Shown piece by piece: positions 1-8,002 of a DNA stretch of 64,000 bases. Both the position numbers and the translations under genes were made by a program. This DNA comes from Lederbergia citrea (GTDB taxonomy: Bacteria > Bacillota > Bacilli > Bacillales > Bacillaceae_C), in assembly GCF_018343525.1 (NCBI RefSeq), contig NZ_JAGYPH010000004.1:349197-413196 (forward strand), in the 5' to 3' direction. Below the pieces are notes generated by a model, which saw only the letters and a list, made by a program, of their open reading frames with translations, was not told the DNA's origin and made no database searches. The stretch's first letter is position 1. Each line of letters opens with the position of its first letter.

Positions 1-482
1 CCATTTATGATGATAGCTATTAAAATGATCACTAATGCAGGTGTTAAAAAGGCTCCCAATTTATCGATGACATTGTTCCTGTCATTTACAAAATAATATG
101 TTAACGCAAAGAAAATGATGACGATTGGTGCCGCCGGAATCGATGGGAAAACCGCCTGAATACCTAATTCATGTGTTACCGCCCCTGTTCTTGGAATGGC
201 GATAAAGCTTGAAAATAACATAATGCCTAGTAGTATCCATTGTGAAAATTTAGGATGCACTTTTTTAGTCAATTGATCTACAGTACCGCCTGCATGAGAA
301 ATAATATAAATCGCTATTATAGGGAAAATGACCCCTGAAATAATGAATCCCATGCTGCCGCTAAGCCAATCGGTACCCGACTGTAACCCTAAAAATGGTG
401 GAAAAATTAAATTCCCTGCCCCAAAAAATGTTGCAAAAAGTGCAAGCCCAATAATAATACTGTCTCTTACAGGTCTTTTCAT
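1..482 (-). CDS. brnQ: Branched-chain amino acid carrier (LIVCS family), 5' part
   Basis: Only the N-terminal 160 or so residues lie in the window; the gene runs off the left edge. The reading frame starts MKRPVRDSIIIGLALF, followed by FFGAGNLIFPP, the hallmark start of LIVCS sodium- or proton-coupled leucine/isoleucine/valine permeases of the cytoplasmic membrane. Several hydrophobic segments follow, with SQWILLGIMLFSSFIAIPRT matching the family. AGAAGGG lies 11 bases before the ATG. The leader of several hundred bases carries an unassigned structured element and a CodY-like box, which would fit branched-chain amino-acid control. Family assignment is firm; substrate preference among Leu/Ile/Val cannot be told. 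Confidence 0.88.
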   Translation of the reverse strand, partial: MKRPVRDSIIIGLALFATFFGAGNLIFPPFLGLQSGTDWLSGSMGFIISGVIFPIIAIYIISHAGGTVDQLTKKVHPKFSQWILLGIMLFSSFIAIPRTGAVTHELGIQAVFPSIPAAPIVIIFFALTYYFVNDRNNVIDKLGAFLTPALVIILIAIIIN

Positions 483-645
483 ATGTAAATCAGCCCTTCT
501 CTTTTTATATAACCATTTGATTGAATTAGTTTTCTATGTAGTACACATTATTTCTCATCTACTATTTTTAACGAGTAACAATAGCAAATATCGTTAAAAC
601 AGTGTTTAAGACTGGGTATTCTATGTGAGCAAATTAATAATTCCC

Positions 646-660
646 CCTTTTCAGAAATAT
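646..660 (-). promoter_or_regulatory. Candidate CodY box
   Basis: The minus strand reads ATATTTCTGAAAAGG, matching the CodY consensus AATTTTCWGAAAATT at 11 of 15 positions including the central TTTC-TGAAAA. CodY represses branched-chain amino-acid transport in Bacillus, and the box lies in the leader of a branched-chain carrier. In A+T-rich DNA such matches are not rare, so this is context-supported only. Confidence 0.35.
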
Positions 661-668
661 CTAGATAC

Positions 669-751
669 ACATCACCTGTTTGCTACGCTGATTAACCACC
701 GGGTAGGTCGCTGCACGGTGTTATCTAGCGTCCAAATGACCTGTTGGATGT
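669..751 (-). other. Unassigned structured element (candidate cis-regulatory RNA)
   Basis: Four nested complementary blocks form one long imperfect hairpin: 669-673 with 747-751, 679-682 with about 733-736, 685-689 (ACGCT) with 727-731, and 697-701 (CACCG) with 716-720, enclosing a 14-base terminal loop. Internal loops separate the helices. It lies 190-270 bases upstream of the carrier start, in its transcribed leader if the proposed promoter is right. I looked for T-box (no TGGNACCGCG), SAM, lysine, c-di-GMP, glycine and purine signatures and saw none. The palindromic base-pairing is symmetric, so the strand is inferred from context. Confidence 0.4.
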
Positions 752-873
752 TTTTACTATGGTCATTCATATGAAAAATATTTTGTTAGGTAAACATTTT
801 TCTAATATATCATATAATTCGTTAAAGTGGAAATTCAGTGAAAAAGTAAAACTTCTGTGAGTTATAACTTTAG

Positions 874-978
874 AAAAAAAGGATCAAATTTGATGTGAAC
901 ATCGAGGATGAACTCAGATACGTAGCCTTCTTTAAAATAGGAGATGAGTTATTAAGTGAGTTTTTCTCTATTATTTAA
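874..978 (+). pseudogene. Possible 3' remnant of a lost gene
   Basis: A short open frame (34 codons after an in-frame TAG) ends DELLSEFFSII and stops immediately before a strong hairpin, as a genuine gene end would. There is no convincing start or ribosome site. The composition looks coding, but I do not recognise the protein. It may be the tail of a deleted gene that left its terminator behind. Weak evidence. Confidence 0.25.
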
Positions 979-1010
979 GGGCCTGGAATCAATCCCCAGG
1001 CCCTTTGTCA
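979..1010. terminator. Hairpin between convergent units
   Basis: GGGCCTGG at 979-986 pairs exactly with CCAGGCCC at 996-1003 around a short loop. It lies 3' of the MFS gene on the minus strand and of the plus-strand remnant. The U-runs on both sides are weak, so efficiency is uncertain. Confidence 0.55.
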
Positions 1011-1047
1011 TACGTTAATTATAGTATGATTTAATATTAATCTATAA

Positions 1048-2421
1048 TTATTCCACAACAAAGGATTTCCCTTTTTTGCTAAGTAACATTCCTGTAACAG
1101 CAAAAGAGCATATTGCGAGGATGAAAAGCAGAACAAACACTGATTGCAAACTAGATTCTAAGGCAATTCCTTTTAGTTCATCGCTTAACCATAATCCCGA
1201 CACCGCAATGCCAATTGCTTGCCCGAGATTTTTCAATAAATTGTGCGAACCCATCGCTGCCCCGCGCATATCCCAATTTACAGCTGATTGAACTGCAACA
1301 GTGAATGCAGTATACGTTAAACCAAAACCTAATCCTAAAATAGCCGTAATTACCATCATCCATGTAAGAGATGTTTCAGCTTTGAAAAATACTAAACCGA
1401 TGCAGCCGATAATAATAATCGCAATCCCGATTAATGTAATGTGGGCTATTGGTTTCTTGCTCATCCATCTCCCTGAATAAACGGCACCAAGTGGCCATGT
1501 TAAAGACATGGGAAGCATGGCAATGCCAGAAAAGGTTGCATTTAAATTTGTGACGCCTTGCACCCATAATGGGATATAAAAAGTAACGGTTACAAGGATA
1601 AACCCTAATAGAAATCCTGCAATATTTGAGATTGAAATAAATTTATTTTTAAATAAGGAAAGCGGAAGCATTGGTTCTTTTCCTTTAGCCTGAATCCAAA
1701 TAAATAAGCAAAGTGCAATGAAGGCCACTAAAAATAAAATAAAAATTTGATTTGTTATCTGTTTATACTCTTTTACTAAAGTTAATGCGTATAAAAAGGC
1801 ACTCATACAAACCGTAAATGAAAAAATACCCGCATAATCAATAATTTGTTTTTTCTTTTCTACATGTTCGTGTAAAGCCATCCATAATAGAATTAGTGAA
1901 AAGATTCCAAAAGGTAGATTCATAAAGAAAATCCAATGCCATGATATTGTGTCTACAATAAAGCCACCAGCAAGCGGACCAAAAATACCAGCTATTCCCC
2001 AAACACTACTCATCCATCCTTGCATTTTTGCACGCATTTCAAATTCAAACACGTCCCCAATAATGGTAAAAGGTATAGTTGCCAAAGCTCCCGCACCAAT
2101 CCCTTGAATGAGCCGAAAGATCACGAGTTGTTCCATCGATTGGGAAAGGCCAGAAAGCATAGATCCTACTAAAAATATGACTGTTCCAATCGTAAACATT
2201 AATTTTCTTCCATATAAATCTGCCATTTTCCCAAAAATAGGCGTGCTAATTACAACTGCTAATAAATATATGGAAATGACCCAAGTATATAAATGGCTTC
2301 CGCCTAAATCGTCGACAATTTTCGGCATTGCCGTACTGACGATCGTTCCTTCTATTGCCATCAGAAATGTAGATATTAATAACGCAATGACAACGGATTT
2401 TCGATTTGTCTCTCTCTTCAT
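1048..2421 (-). CDS. MFS drug/proton antiporter, DHA2 (EmrB/QacA) type
   Basis: A 457-residue polytopic membrane protein. The N-terminus has the DHA2 pattern FLMAIEGTIVSTAMPKI in the first helix, then the MFS loop 2-3 motif GKMADLYGRK, and the antiporter helix-5 type motif around residues 140-155 (WGIAGIFGPLAGGFI). About 14 hydrophobic segments are expected for the family. It would export hydrophobic or cationic drugs, or metabolites, in exchange for protons. Start: ATG with GGGGAG eight bases upstream. It stands alone between two hairpins, with no regulator gene beside it. Family is certain; substrate is unknown. Confidence 0.88.
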   Translation of the reverse strand: MKRETNRKSVVIALLISTFLMAIEGTIVSTAMPKIVDDLGGSHLYTWVISIYLLAVVISTPIFGKMADLYGRKLMFTIGTVIFLVGSMLSGLSQSMEQLVIFRLIQGIGAGALATIPFTIIGDVFEFEMRAKMQGWMSSVWGIAGIFGPLAGGFIVDTISWHWIFFMNLPFGIFSLILLWMALHEHVEKKKQIIDYAGIFSFTVCMSAFLYALTLVKEYKQITNQIFILFLVAFIALCLFIWIQAKGKEPMLPLSLFKNKFISISNIAGFLLGFILVTVTFYIPLWVQGVTNLNATFSGIAMLPMSLTWPLGAVYSGRWMSKKPIAHITLIGIAIIIIGCIGLVFFKAETSLTWMMVITAILGLGFGLTYTAFTVAVQSAVNWDMRGAAMGSHNLLKNLGQAIGIAVSGLWLSDELKGIALESSLQSVFVLLFILAICSFAVTGMLLSKKGKSFVVE

Positions 2422-2531
2422 TTTCTCTCCCCTTTTATTGCATAAGCTTTATTAATTATAGCAAATTCCTTGGGCTTCGAATATGACCATATGAGCAAAT
2501 GGAGCTCTTTATATCCGCTATTTCTCGAGGT

Positions 2532-2566
2532 AAAAAAAGCCCTAAAAACGGCATTTAGGACTTTTC
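2532..2566 (-). terminator. Rho-independent terminator
   Basis: On the minus strand AGTCCTAAA pairs with TTTAGGGCT around a short loop and is followed by seven T. It lies 14 bases beyond the stop of the lipoprotein gene. Confidence 0.75.
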
Positions 2567-2579
2567 CTTTTGGCATTTA

Positions 2580-3005
2580 TTATTCTCCCGAAATGATTAA
2601 CGCTCTCAACTTCCCAGTTGTTTTTGGCGAGGTCAGATAAACTTCATCATCTCCGATGTACATAAACATACTTTTCTCACTTTCTTTCCCCAGCCATAAA
2701 TGAATACCATGTGTTGGTAATTCGTTTTCGTACTCAACCATTACATCGTACTCCGGCTCCGACACATCGACCTTTCCCATTTGTTTTTGAGCCGTTGTAA
2801 TCGCATTTTTAAAAGTTCTGATAGATTCGTCATCTGTGAAGGATTGGAGAATGTCTACGTTCATATCATCAAATCCGTTTGATTTTGAAATATTCACAGC
2901 TGCTATCTTTTCTTCTAATAAAACCATCGTTTCTCCATGCAGTGATTGACACCCTGCTAAAAAAGCTATTCCTAAAATAACTAACATTGCCAGACTTGCT
3001 CTCAA
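2580..3005 (-). CDS. Small predicted lipoprotein, function unknown
   Basis: The protein has a hydrophobic signal ending in a lipobox LAGC, then a soluble domain of about 120 residues. It should be lipid-anchored to the outer face of the membrane. The reading frame is open to an ATG at 3029 that overlaps the stop of the upstream broken gene, but that ATG has no ribosome site. A TTG at 3005 follows GAGAGG at good spacing and starts the signal peptide directly (LRASLAMLVILG), so I prefer it. The C-terminal half has charged and aromatic segments (HLWLGKESEKSMFMYIGDD) resembling other Bacillus lipoproteins of unknown role. I do not recognise a named family. Confidence 0.65.
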   Translation of the reverse strand: MRASLAMLVILGIAFLAGCQSLHGETMVLLEEKIAAVNISKSNGFDDMNVDILQSFTDDESIRTFKNAITTAQKQMGKVDVSEPEYDVMVEYENELPTHGIHLWLGKESEKSMFMYIGDDEVYLTSPKTTGKLRALIISGE

Positions 3006-3025
3006 TTGACCTCTCTCCCATGTTG

Positions 3026-3822
3026 TCATATTTTTAATCGTATACGATAAAACCTCATCGCTTTGAGGCTACCTTCCATGTCGAACACACCTTTTTCTAT
3101 TAGCTGCCTCAGTCGATACTCCAAGAACTGGTCACCTACATATTGGTCTAAATGTCCGAGCACCTCACCAATTAATCTTGCAGACATAATAAATTCATCT
3201 GGATTACAATGACGATATAGTTTTTTCGCCGTATTGATCATATATTGATCATAATAGTCTTCCGAAACGATCGCAATCCTATCATTCCGCCAAATTCGCA
3301 ATGTATCGCGACTGTTTGCAAGCTCTAGCCATTCTTTTTCCAATTCCTCTCTTTCACGCTGTGTTAAAGGTGGTCTCCAACCATTTTCATAGATTAAGTG
3401 CAGTTTTTCAGGAGGAATTTCACCTGAATGTAAATGTAATAATATGGTGTATTTTTTTGCATTAAAAAGTTTTCCGTACACCTTTGTTGTATTGATCAGA
3501 TTGATATCGTTGTTTTTGCCTTTTAATAGATGCATTACATATCGTAAACCTGTTTGCTCATGTGCATTGTCGGCAATCCATATTGTTATTGGTACGCCTT
3601 CAGGAATAGATTTAATTTCATTAATAGTTTTTTCAAATCTAAGTTTATATTCGTCAAATTCATCATTCATTCTAATCTTTAACCATTCAAATCTCTCTTG
3701 TTTTCCTTTTCTTTCGTGCAATTGCCAAATAGGACCGATAGAAAACATATCTGAAAAAGTAATGATTTTACTTCATCTTCTTGTAGCCCTTGAACAGCCT
3801 TTTTCAGTTCCTCTATATCCAT
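3026..3822 (-). pseudogene. DUF1835-domain protein, disrupted by internal deletion/frameshift
   Basis: A good start (ATG at 3822 behind ATGGAGG) opens a frame MDIEELKKAVQGLQED that runs only about 47 codons. The rest of a DUF1835/DUF3658-type protein is in another frame from about 3760: FSDMFSIGPIWQLH, the typical DUF1835 segment, through to RFYRIRLKI at 3026. Intact relatives carry a long stretch containing HIVFGDS between these two parts. Here KSLL runs straight into FSDMFSIGP, so the middle has been deleted and the frames no longer match. The 240-residue open frame from 3748 lacks the N-terminal part of the domain. The family's role is unknown. Likely dead, unless the downstream part is translated from an internal start. 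Confidence 0.7.
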
Positions 3823-4016
3823 CTCATTTCCTCCATATTTAAACTGAATGGTGTAGAACCTACCCTTTTGGTGCCTTTTGGTGATTTTAAGCTCGATTTA
3901 ATGCTGTAATACTTTTAACAGGACTTCTCCAAAGACGATTCCTTTCATTATCACATTTTTATAAACAGATACAACTATCCCTTACAAAAAATATCCGCTT
4001 GGTTAAATTGAGAAAA

Positions 4017-4049
4017 TAAAAAAAGCGATCCGATATGATCGCTTTTTTT
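4017..4049 (-). terminator. Terminator of the ECF sigma/DUF4179 operon
   Basis: GCGATC at 4025-4030 pairs with GATCGC at 4037-4042, flanked by an A-run on one side and a T-run on the other, so it can act in both directions. The gap 3823-4165 holds nothing else that I can support. Confidence 0.75.
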
Positions 4050-4165
4050 ATGTTCTTTAATTCACAATAATCTCAACAACAACATTTTTAGACCAAACTT
4101 GTCTTGTTGATATTCAGTTAAACAATCGAATTGTTATTCAATTACTAATGGTCATTACGTTCCAT

Positions 4166-5203
4166 CTACTTTTTGAGCAGCTCCACTTCTCCTATATCCT
4201 CTACAATTAATTTCAGCTTTTTAGAATTATTATAAGAAGTTATCGGGAAGTTGGTTGAAATAATTGTTTTATTATTTTTTGTTTCGATACTAAATCCATC
4301 AGGGTGATATTCATTACCTTCTTTATCAATGATTTTCATTTTTTCCACGAAAGGACTTTCATTTTCAAAAACCTTATTCACCGAAAATGTTAGATTTAAT
4401 GATGTTGGATTTGCCTTGGCGGATGAGACGTGAATGTTAGACGATTGATCATGCATTGTGAATTCAGTGATTGCTATTGATTTGCCCTTTTCCTTATTAG
4501 CAACTGGTAAATCCCATTTTCCATCAATTTTCTTTAATCCTTCAGTTACGTAAAAAACATTGACACTTTCTACTTCTATAACAGCATCATTTAAACTTGG
4601 TATAACGCCTTTATTGGAATCTATTATAACATCATATTGAACCTTCCCTGTTTTTACATCTAGTATAGGATTTTGATCTTCAAGGCTAGAAATATAGCCG
4701 CTATTGCCTTTCTTAGATTTTGTATCAGGAATAAATTCTACAATATATTCCCCATCTCCATTTTTTAATCGATAGTCCATTGAAATTTCTCTCACATCAT
4801 TCTTAAGGATTGTAGGATCTTCAAATTCTAACTGAAAACTCACTCCTAATTTATTTGAGTCTGAAAAATGTTGTTTTAACGTTATTTTAATATTCTGATC
4901 GGTATCCGTACTATTACTTTCTTGTGTGAATCCTTCCGTTACGGCACGCTCTATGCCTTTATCACCAAAGTTAAAGAAATTATTTATACTTGCGATGACA
5001 TGCTCATTAGAGAGGACAATACCGGTTGCGATAAGAGCACAGGCTGCTGCAGTTATTCTTTTCCAAATGAAACTATTTTTCTTTTTTTTCGATCGTGCTC
5101 GAATAATATCATAGGATTTATCTAAAGACTGTCTTACATTTATAGGCATTTCTTTCTTTTCATTCATAACCTGATCAAATTCTTTTTCAAATTTAGTATT
5201 CAT
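4166..5203 (-). CDS. DUF4179 protein, probable membrane anti-sigma factor
   Basis: A 345-residue protein: a cytoplasmic N-terminus of about 45 residues (FEKEFDQVMNEKKEMPINVRQSLDKSYDIIRARSKKKK), one membrane helix (ITAAACALIATGIVLS, about residues 49-66), then a large external domain of DUF4179 type. Such proteins are encoded beside ECF sigma factors and hold them inactive through the N-terminal segment. The gene overlaps the end of the sigma gene by 11 bases, indicating translational coupling. The external domain presumably senses an envelope signal; which one is unknown. The anti-sigma role is inferred from family and context. Confidence 0.8.
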   Translation of the reverse strand: MNTKFEKEFDQVMNEKKEMPINVRQSLDKSYDIIRARSKKKKNSFIWKRITAAACALIATGIVLSNEHVIASINNFFNFGDKGIERAVTEGFTQESNSTDTDQNIKITLKQHFSDSNKLGVSFQLEFEDPTILKNDVREISMDYRLKNGDGEYIVEFIPDTKSKKGNSGYISSLEDQNPILDVKTGKVQYDVIIDSNKGVIPSLNDAVIEVESVNVFYVTEGLKKIDGKWDLPVANKEKGKSIAITEFTMHDQSSNIHVSSAKANPTSLNLTFSVNKVFENESPFVEKMKIIDKEGNEYHPDGFSIETKNNKTIISTNFPITSYNNSKKLKLIVEDIGEVELLKK

Positions 5204-5720
5204 TTACAATCGCTTCCTTTCTATAATAATTATTTCTCAATATCGACTTACCCCTAGAGAGTCTTGATTTAATCGTACCTTCTGGCTCTTTTAAAAATTC
5301 GCTCATTTCTCTAATGTTCAAACCGACTATATAGTATAAGATGAAAGCTAATCTATAATCTTTATTTAAACTATTAAGCGCATCCTCTAACTCTATTTTT
5401 TGAAAATCATCATTATTTTGATCGGGGAGGACATGCACATCAACTGTTGAAAAACTTTTATTTTTATTGAGTAAACTATTACATTTATTGATTAGGATTT
5501 TACAAATCCAAGTGTTAAAGTACTCATCATTTTTCAGAGTATGTAATCTTTCATAGGCTGAAATAATCGCTTCCTGCATTGCATCAGCCACATCTTCATC
5601 ATTGTTTAACAATCTGCTGGCTGTCCTGTACAATACATCTTCATATTGTTTTACAAGAGAAACAAATGCTTCTCCATCACCCCTTTTCGCCTTTTTTACT
5701 AAAGCTTTTAATGATTTCAT
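5193..5720 (-). CDS. ECF RNA polymerase sigma factor
   Basis: A 175-residue sigma-70 family protein of extracytoplasmic-function type. Region 2 spans about residues 20-90 (YEDVLYRTASRLLNNDEDVADAMQEA, with the DA.QE motif that binds the polymerase and the -10 element). Region 4 spans about 115-165 (LNSLNKDYRLAFILYYIVGLNIREMSEFL then GTIKSRLSRGK, the -35 recognition helix). The length is typical. Start: ATG behind GAGGAGGTG. It forms a two-gene operon with the DUF4179 anti-sigma. An ECF-like promoter lies just upstream, suggesting autoregulation. Confidence 0.9.
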   Translation of the reverse strand: MKSLKALVKKAKRGDGEAFVSLVKQYEDVLYRTASRLLNNDEDVADAMQEAIISAYERLHTLKNDEYFNTWICKILINKCNSLLNKNKSFSTVDVHVLPDQNNDDFQKIELEDALNSLNKDYRLAFILYYIVGLNIREMSEFLKEPEGTIKSRLSRGKSILRNNYYRKEAIVNEY

Positions 5721-5764
5721 TAAGGCACCTCCTCGCTAGTTCTTATTTACTTTTCAATATATTA

Positions 5765-5791
5765 GATACGGGAACATATCGATTAGTTGCA
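5765..5791 (-). promoter_or_regulatory. Candidate autoregulatory ECF promoter
   Basis: On the minus strand TGCAAC and CGTATC are spaced by 15 bases, resembling the AAC...CGTA architecture of B. subtilis ECF sigma promoters (usually 16 bases with TGAAAC). It lies about 45 bases upstream of the sigma gene start. No better sigma-A promoter is apparent between this site and the start. Confidence 0.4.
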
Positions 5792-5964
5792 TCGAATTAA
5801 AATAATTAAATAGGATTTGTTAACTTCATAAATATACTACCTGTTAAATTCGGAATACCATTGGTTAAGTTATACCAATAAGAAATTTACACTTGAAGAC
5901 CATGGTTGTAAAGCTTCATCGAAATTCAAAGACAAGTCTTTATTCCTGAATGTAAAATACGGTC

Positions 5965-5994
5965 TTGACAACACAATTTGCCCTCGCTTATCAT
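5965..5994 (+). promoter_or_regulatory. Sigma-A promoter of the acyl-CoA dehydrogenase gene
   Basis: TTGACA at 5965-5970 and TATCAT at 5989-5994 with an 18-base spacer. It lies about 70 bases upstream of the GTG start. The rest of the gap 5721-6064 contains only the divergent ECF-like promoter. Confidence 0.6.
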
Positions 5995-6064
5995 TAATGC
6001 CTACCAATCCAATGTGATTTATTATATTAATATAATAGCCATTTACAAATCTAGGAGGGAAAAT

Positions 6065-7222
6065 GTGATTAGTTTATTTGTAAAAACGGAACGTCAAAAA
6101 ATATGGTTACAAAGATTACAAGATATAGAAACAAAATTCAAAAATCAATCAGCTGAAATTGATGAACTGGCTATTTTTCCAAAAGAAAATATTCAAGATT
6201 TGGTTGATATGGGATATTCTAGTATTACGCTGCCAGAAGCTTATGGTGGAAAAGGATTATCGATTTATGACATGGTCCTCCTTCAAGAAACCTTGGCTAG
6301 TTATGATGCTACTACAGCACTATCCATTGGTTGGAACCTCGGAGTGATCGGTGAACTTTTCGAAAAAAAGCTTTGGCCTGATGAGAAATTGGAGTTTTTT
6401 GCCGAGGAAATTCTTAATGGCGCGTTAGTGAACCGCTCAGTTAGTGAGGCACAAACAGGAAGTCCAAGTAGAGGTGGTCGCCCTGGAACACATGCAGTCA
6501 AAAAAGGGGATTATTGGGTTATATCAGGACGTAAAACTTTTACGACGGCATCACCTGCTTTAACTTACTTTTTAACATCTGCCTGGATTGAGGAAAAGCA
6601 AAAGGTCGGTTTTTTCCTCCTACATAAAGATTTGGAAGGATTAACTATTGATGAGACATGGGATGTCATTTCTATGAGGGGATCGGGAAGCCATGACCTT
6701 GTTCTTGATCATGTAAAAGTTGATGAGTCAAAGCTTGTGGAACTTCCTGATACGCCTGGAGGACAATTAAGTGGTTGGAATCTCCATATTCCTGCTGTTT
6801 ATCTCGGAATTGCACAGGCGGCGCGTGACTATGCAGTTCATTTTGCCAATCATCATGCGCCAAATAGTCTTAACGGACCGATTAGCCAATTACCTAATGT
6901 TCAACAACATCTAGGTGAAATTGATTTGGAGTTAATAAAAGCAAGGCATCTGATCTATAGCGTTGCAGCAATCTATAATGATGAATCGAGAAAAGGATTG
7001 CTCACAAATGAGCTTGGCGTCGTAAAACATACTGTTACAAATTCGGCCATTATGATTGTCGATAAAGCAATGAGAGTCGTAGGAGCAAAAAGTCTACAAC
7101 GGAGCAATCCTTTACAACGTTACTATCGTGATGTAAGAGCAGGATTGCATAATCCACCAATGGATGACATGACGATCAAAAAATTAGCTTTGACAGCAAT
7201 TGAACAAGATAAAGATGTTTAA
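6065..7222 (+). CDS. Acyl-CoA dehydrogenase family flavoprotein (YdbM-like)
   Basis: A 385-residue acyl-CoA dehydrogenase-fold protein. N-terminal helical domain about 1-115 (YGGKGLSIYDMVLLQETLASYDATTALSIGW), middle beta domain 116-215 (SVSEAQTGSPSRGG, then WVISGRKTFTTASPA, the flavin-contact strand), and a C-terminal helical bundle ending at an RYYRDVRAGLHNPP segment. It would transfer electrons from a substrate to FAD; it resembles B. subtilis YdbM. The frame is open upstream to 5978, but a GTG at 6065 sits behind AGGAGGG at ideal distance and aligns with family N-termini, so I use that start. The next coding trace is a remnant of an amino-acid ABC transporter, a pairing also seen in organosulfur uptake clusters. 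True substrate unknown. Confidence 0.87.
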   Translation: MISLFVKTERQKIWLQRLQDIETKFKNQSAEIDELAIFPKENIQDLVDMGYSSITLPEAYGGKGLSIYDMVLLQETLASYDATTALSIGWNLGVIGELFEKKLWPDEKLEFFAEEILNGALVNRSVSEAQTGSPSRGGRPGTHAVKKGDYWVISGRKTFTTASPALTYFLTSAWIEEKQKVGFFLLHKDLEGLTIDETWDVISMRGSGSHDLVLDHVKVDESKLVELPDTPGGQLSGWNLHIPAVYLGIAQAARDYAVHFANHHAPNSLNGPISQLPNVQQHLGEIDLELIKARHLIYSVAAIYNDESRKGLLTNELGVVKHTVTNSAIMIVDKAMRVVGAKSLQRSNPLQRYYRDVRAGLHNPPMDDMTIKKLALTAIEQDKDV

Positions 7223-7240
7223 ATATCAGAATTTACACTC

Positions 7241-7381
7241 ATGGTTGTCTATTATGATATTAAATATAAAGGTGGAGTGATTGTCGAGAAAGGAGCGCCT
7301 CAAGAAATATTCGTGAACCCGAAGGAAATTCGAACGCAGTTCTTAAGAAGAATTATTGGAGATTATGATTATTCTATTTAG
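7241..7381 (+). pseudogene. 3' remnant of an amino-acid ABC transporter ATP-binding protein
   Basis: The 46-codon frame contains GGVIVEKGAPQEIF, then NPKEIRTQFLRRI and ends DYDYSI. This is the extreme C-terminus of polar-amino-acid ABC ATPases of the GlnQ/TcyC/TcyN type. The Walker A, signature and Walker B parts are all missing, so the gene is a fragment. It follows the acyl-CoA dehydrogenase directly on the same strand, implying the two were once one operon and the ABC genes were deleted. Confidence 0.75.
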
Positions 7382-7397
7382 GATTACTAGATAAATA

Positions 7398-7439
7398 GGG
7401 TAGCTATTAAGGGAAATGTAACCCCATTTTAAGCTACCC
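7398..7439. terminator. Inverted repeat, likely old terminator
   Basis: GGGTAGCT at 7398-7405 pairs exactly with AGCTACCC at 7432-7439. No strong T-run follows on the plus strand. It lies just past the ABC remnant and probably was its operon terminator. Confidence 0.45.
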
Positions 7440-7595
7440 TTGTGATGACAAAGAAACCTGCACCTGCACCTACTCCTAAACAAAACTTAACTGTCTTTTT
7501 AATTCCATATTTATTAATGTACAAACTCTTCCTCTTCCCTATATTGATTCCAAATCTTCATACCAAGATTTACAGCTGAAATTTCGCCTTTACTT

Positions 7596-7889
7596 CTATA
7601 TATACTTTTGCCAAAACCATATGCCTTTTCCAAATACAATGGAAGCTAATTCTCTCGGTAGTCCTTTCGAATCGGTTTCCATCTGATTGCTCAACACAAT
7701 AATGGTCAGGTCATCGTCGATATATCTGGCAATGTAGTTACGAAAGCCGTTCGGATAGCCACCCGAATGGCTGATGTTGCGGTGACCGAATGTATCTATC
7801 ACGTACCAGCCAGGTAGATTTGGTTTTAGCAGTACCTTTGTCCACCTTTGGATATCACCCATTTCCACCGCCCCCTTAAAATGTTGCAA
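7596..7889 (-). pseudogene. C-terminal fragment of a class C beta-lactamase-like serine hydrolase
   Basis: The 97-codon frame reads like the end of a beta-lactamase/PBP4*-type serine hydrolase: GWYVIDTFGHRNISHSGG (the HSGG third active-site motif), PNGFRNYIARYIDDDLTIIVLSNQ, then a short tail. The N-terminal domain with the SxxK serine and YxN motif is absent, and nothing resembling it is found upstream. The fragment cannot be catalytic. Beyond its 3' end another short open frame ending LGVGAGAGFFVITRVA (7429-7557, minus) looks like debris too but I cannot place it. Confidence 0.75.
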
Positions 7890-8002
7890 TATAAAAAACG
7901 TCCCGAATGTCAGTAATGATAAGGACCTATCATGAAGACTTAGTACATATGCGGAACCATCCTATTTTTTTTTCATATCATGCAAATAGATGAGTAAAGA
8001 AG

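Larger units (their letters stand above)
483..860 (-). promoter_or_regulatory. Long leader/promoter region of the branched-chain carrier
   Basis: No gene is visible here. Reading the minus strand, TTTCCA and TATATT spaced by 18 bases (about 797-826) could be a sigma-A promoter. It would give an untranslated leader of roughly 300 bases. The leader contains a long imperfect hairpin (669-751), a CodY-like box (646-660) and a second inverted repeat with exact 9-base arms TTTTAACGA at 566-574 and TCGTTAAAA at 591-599. That second hairpin is not followed by a U-run on the coding strand, so it is not an obvious terminator. Promoter choice is a guess. Confidence 0.35.

Noticed and set aside
669..751. 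T-box riboswitch before the branched-chain carrier
   Set aside because: The conserved T-box sequence and the stem I motifs are missing on both strands; kept as an unassigned structured element.
5978..6064. N-terminal extension of the acyl-CoA dehydrogenase
   Set aside because: It covers the promoter region and has no ribosome site; the GTG at 6065 follows AGGAGGG.
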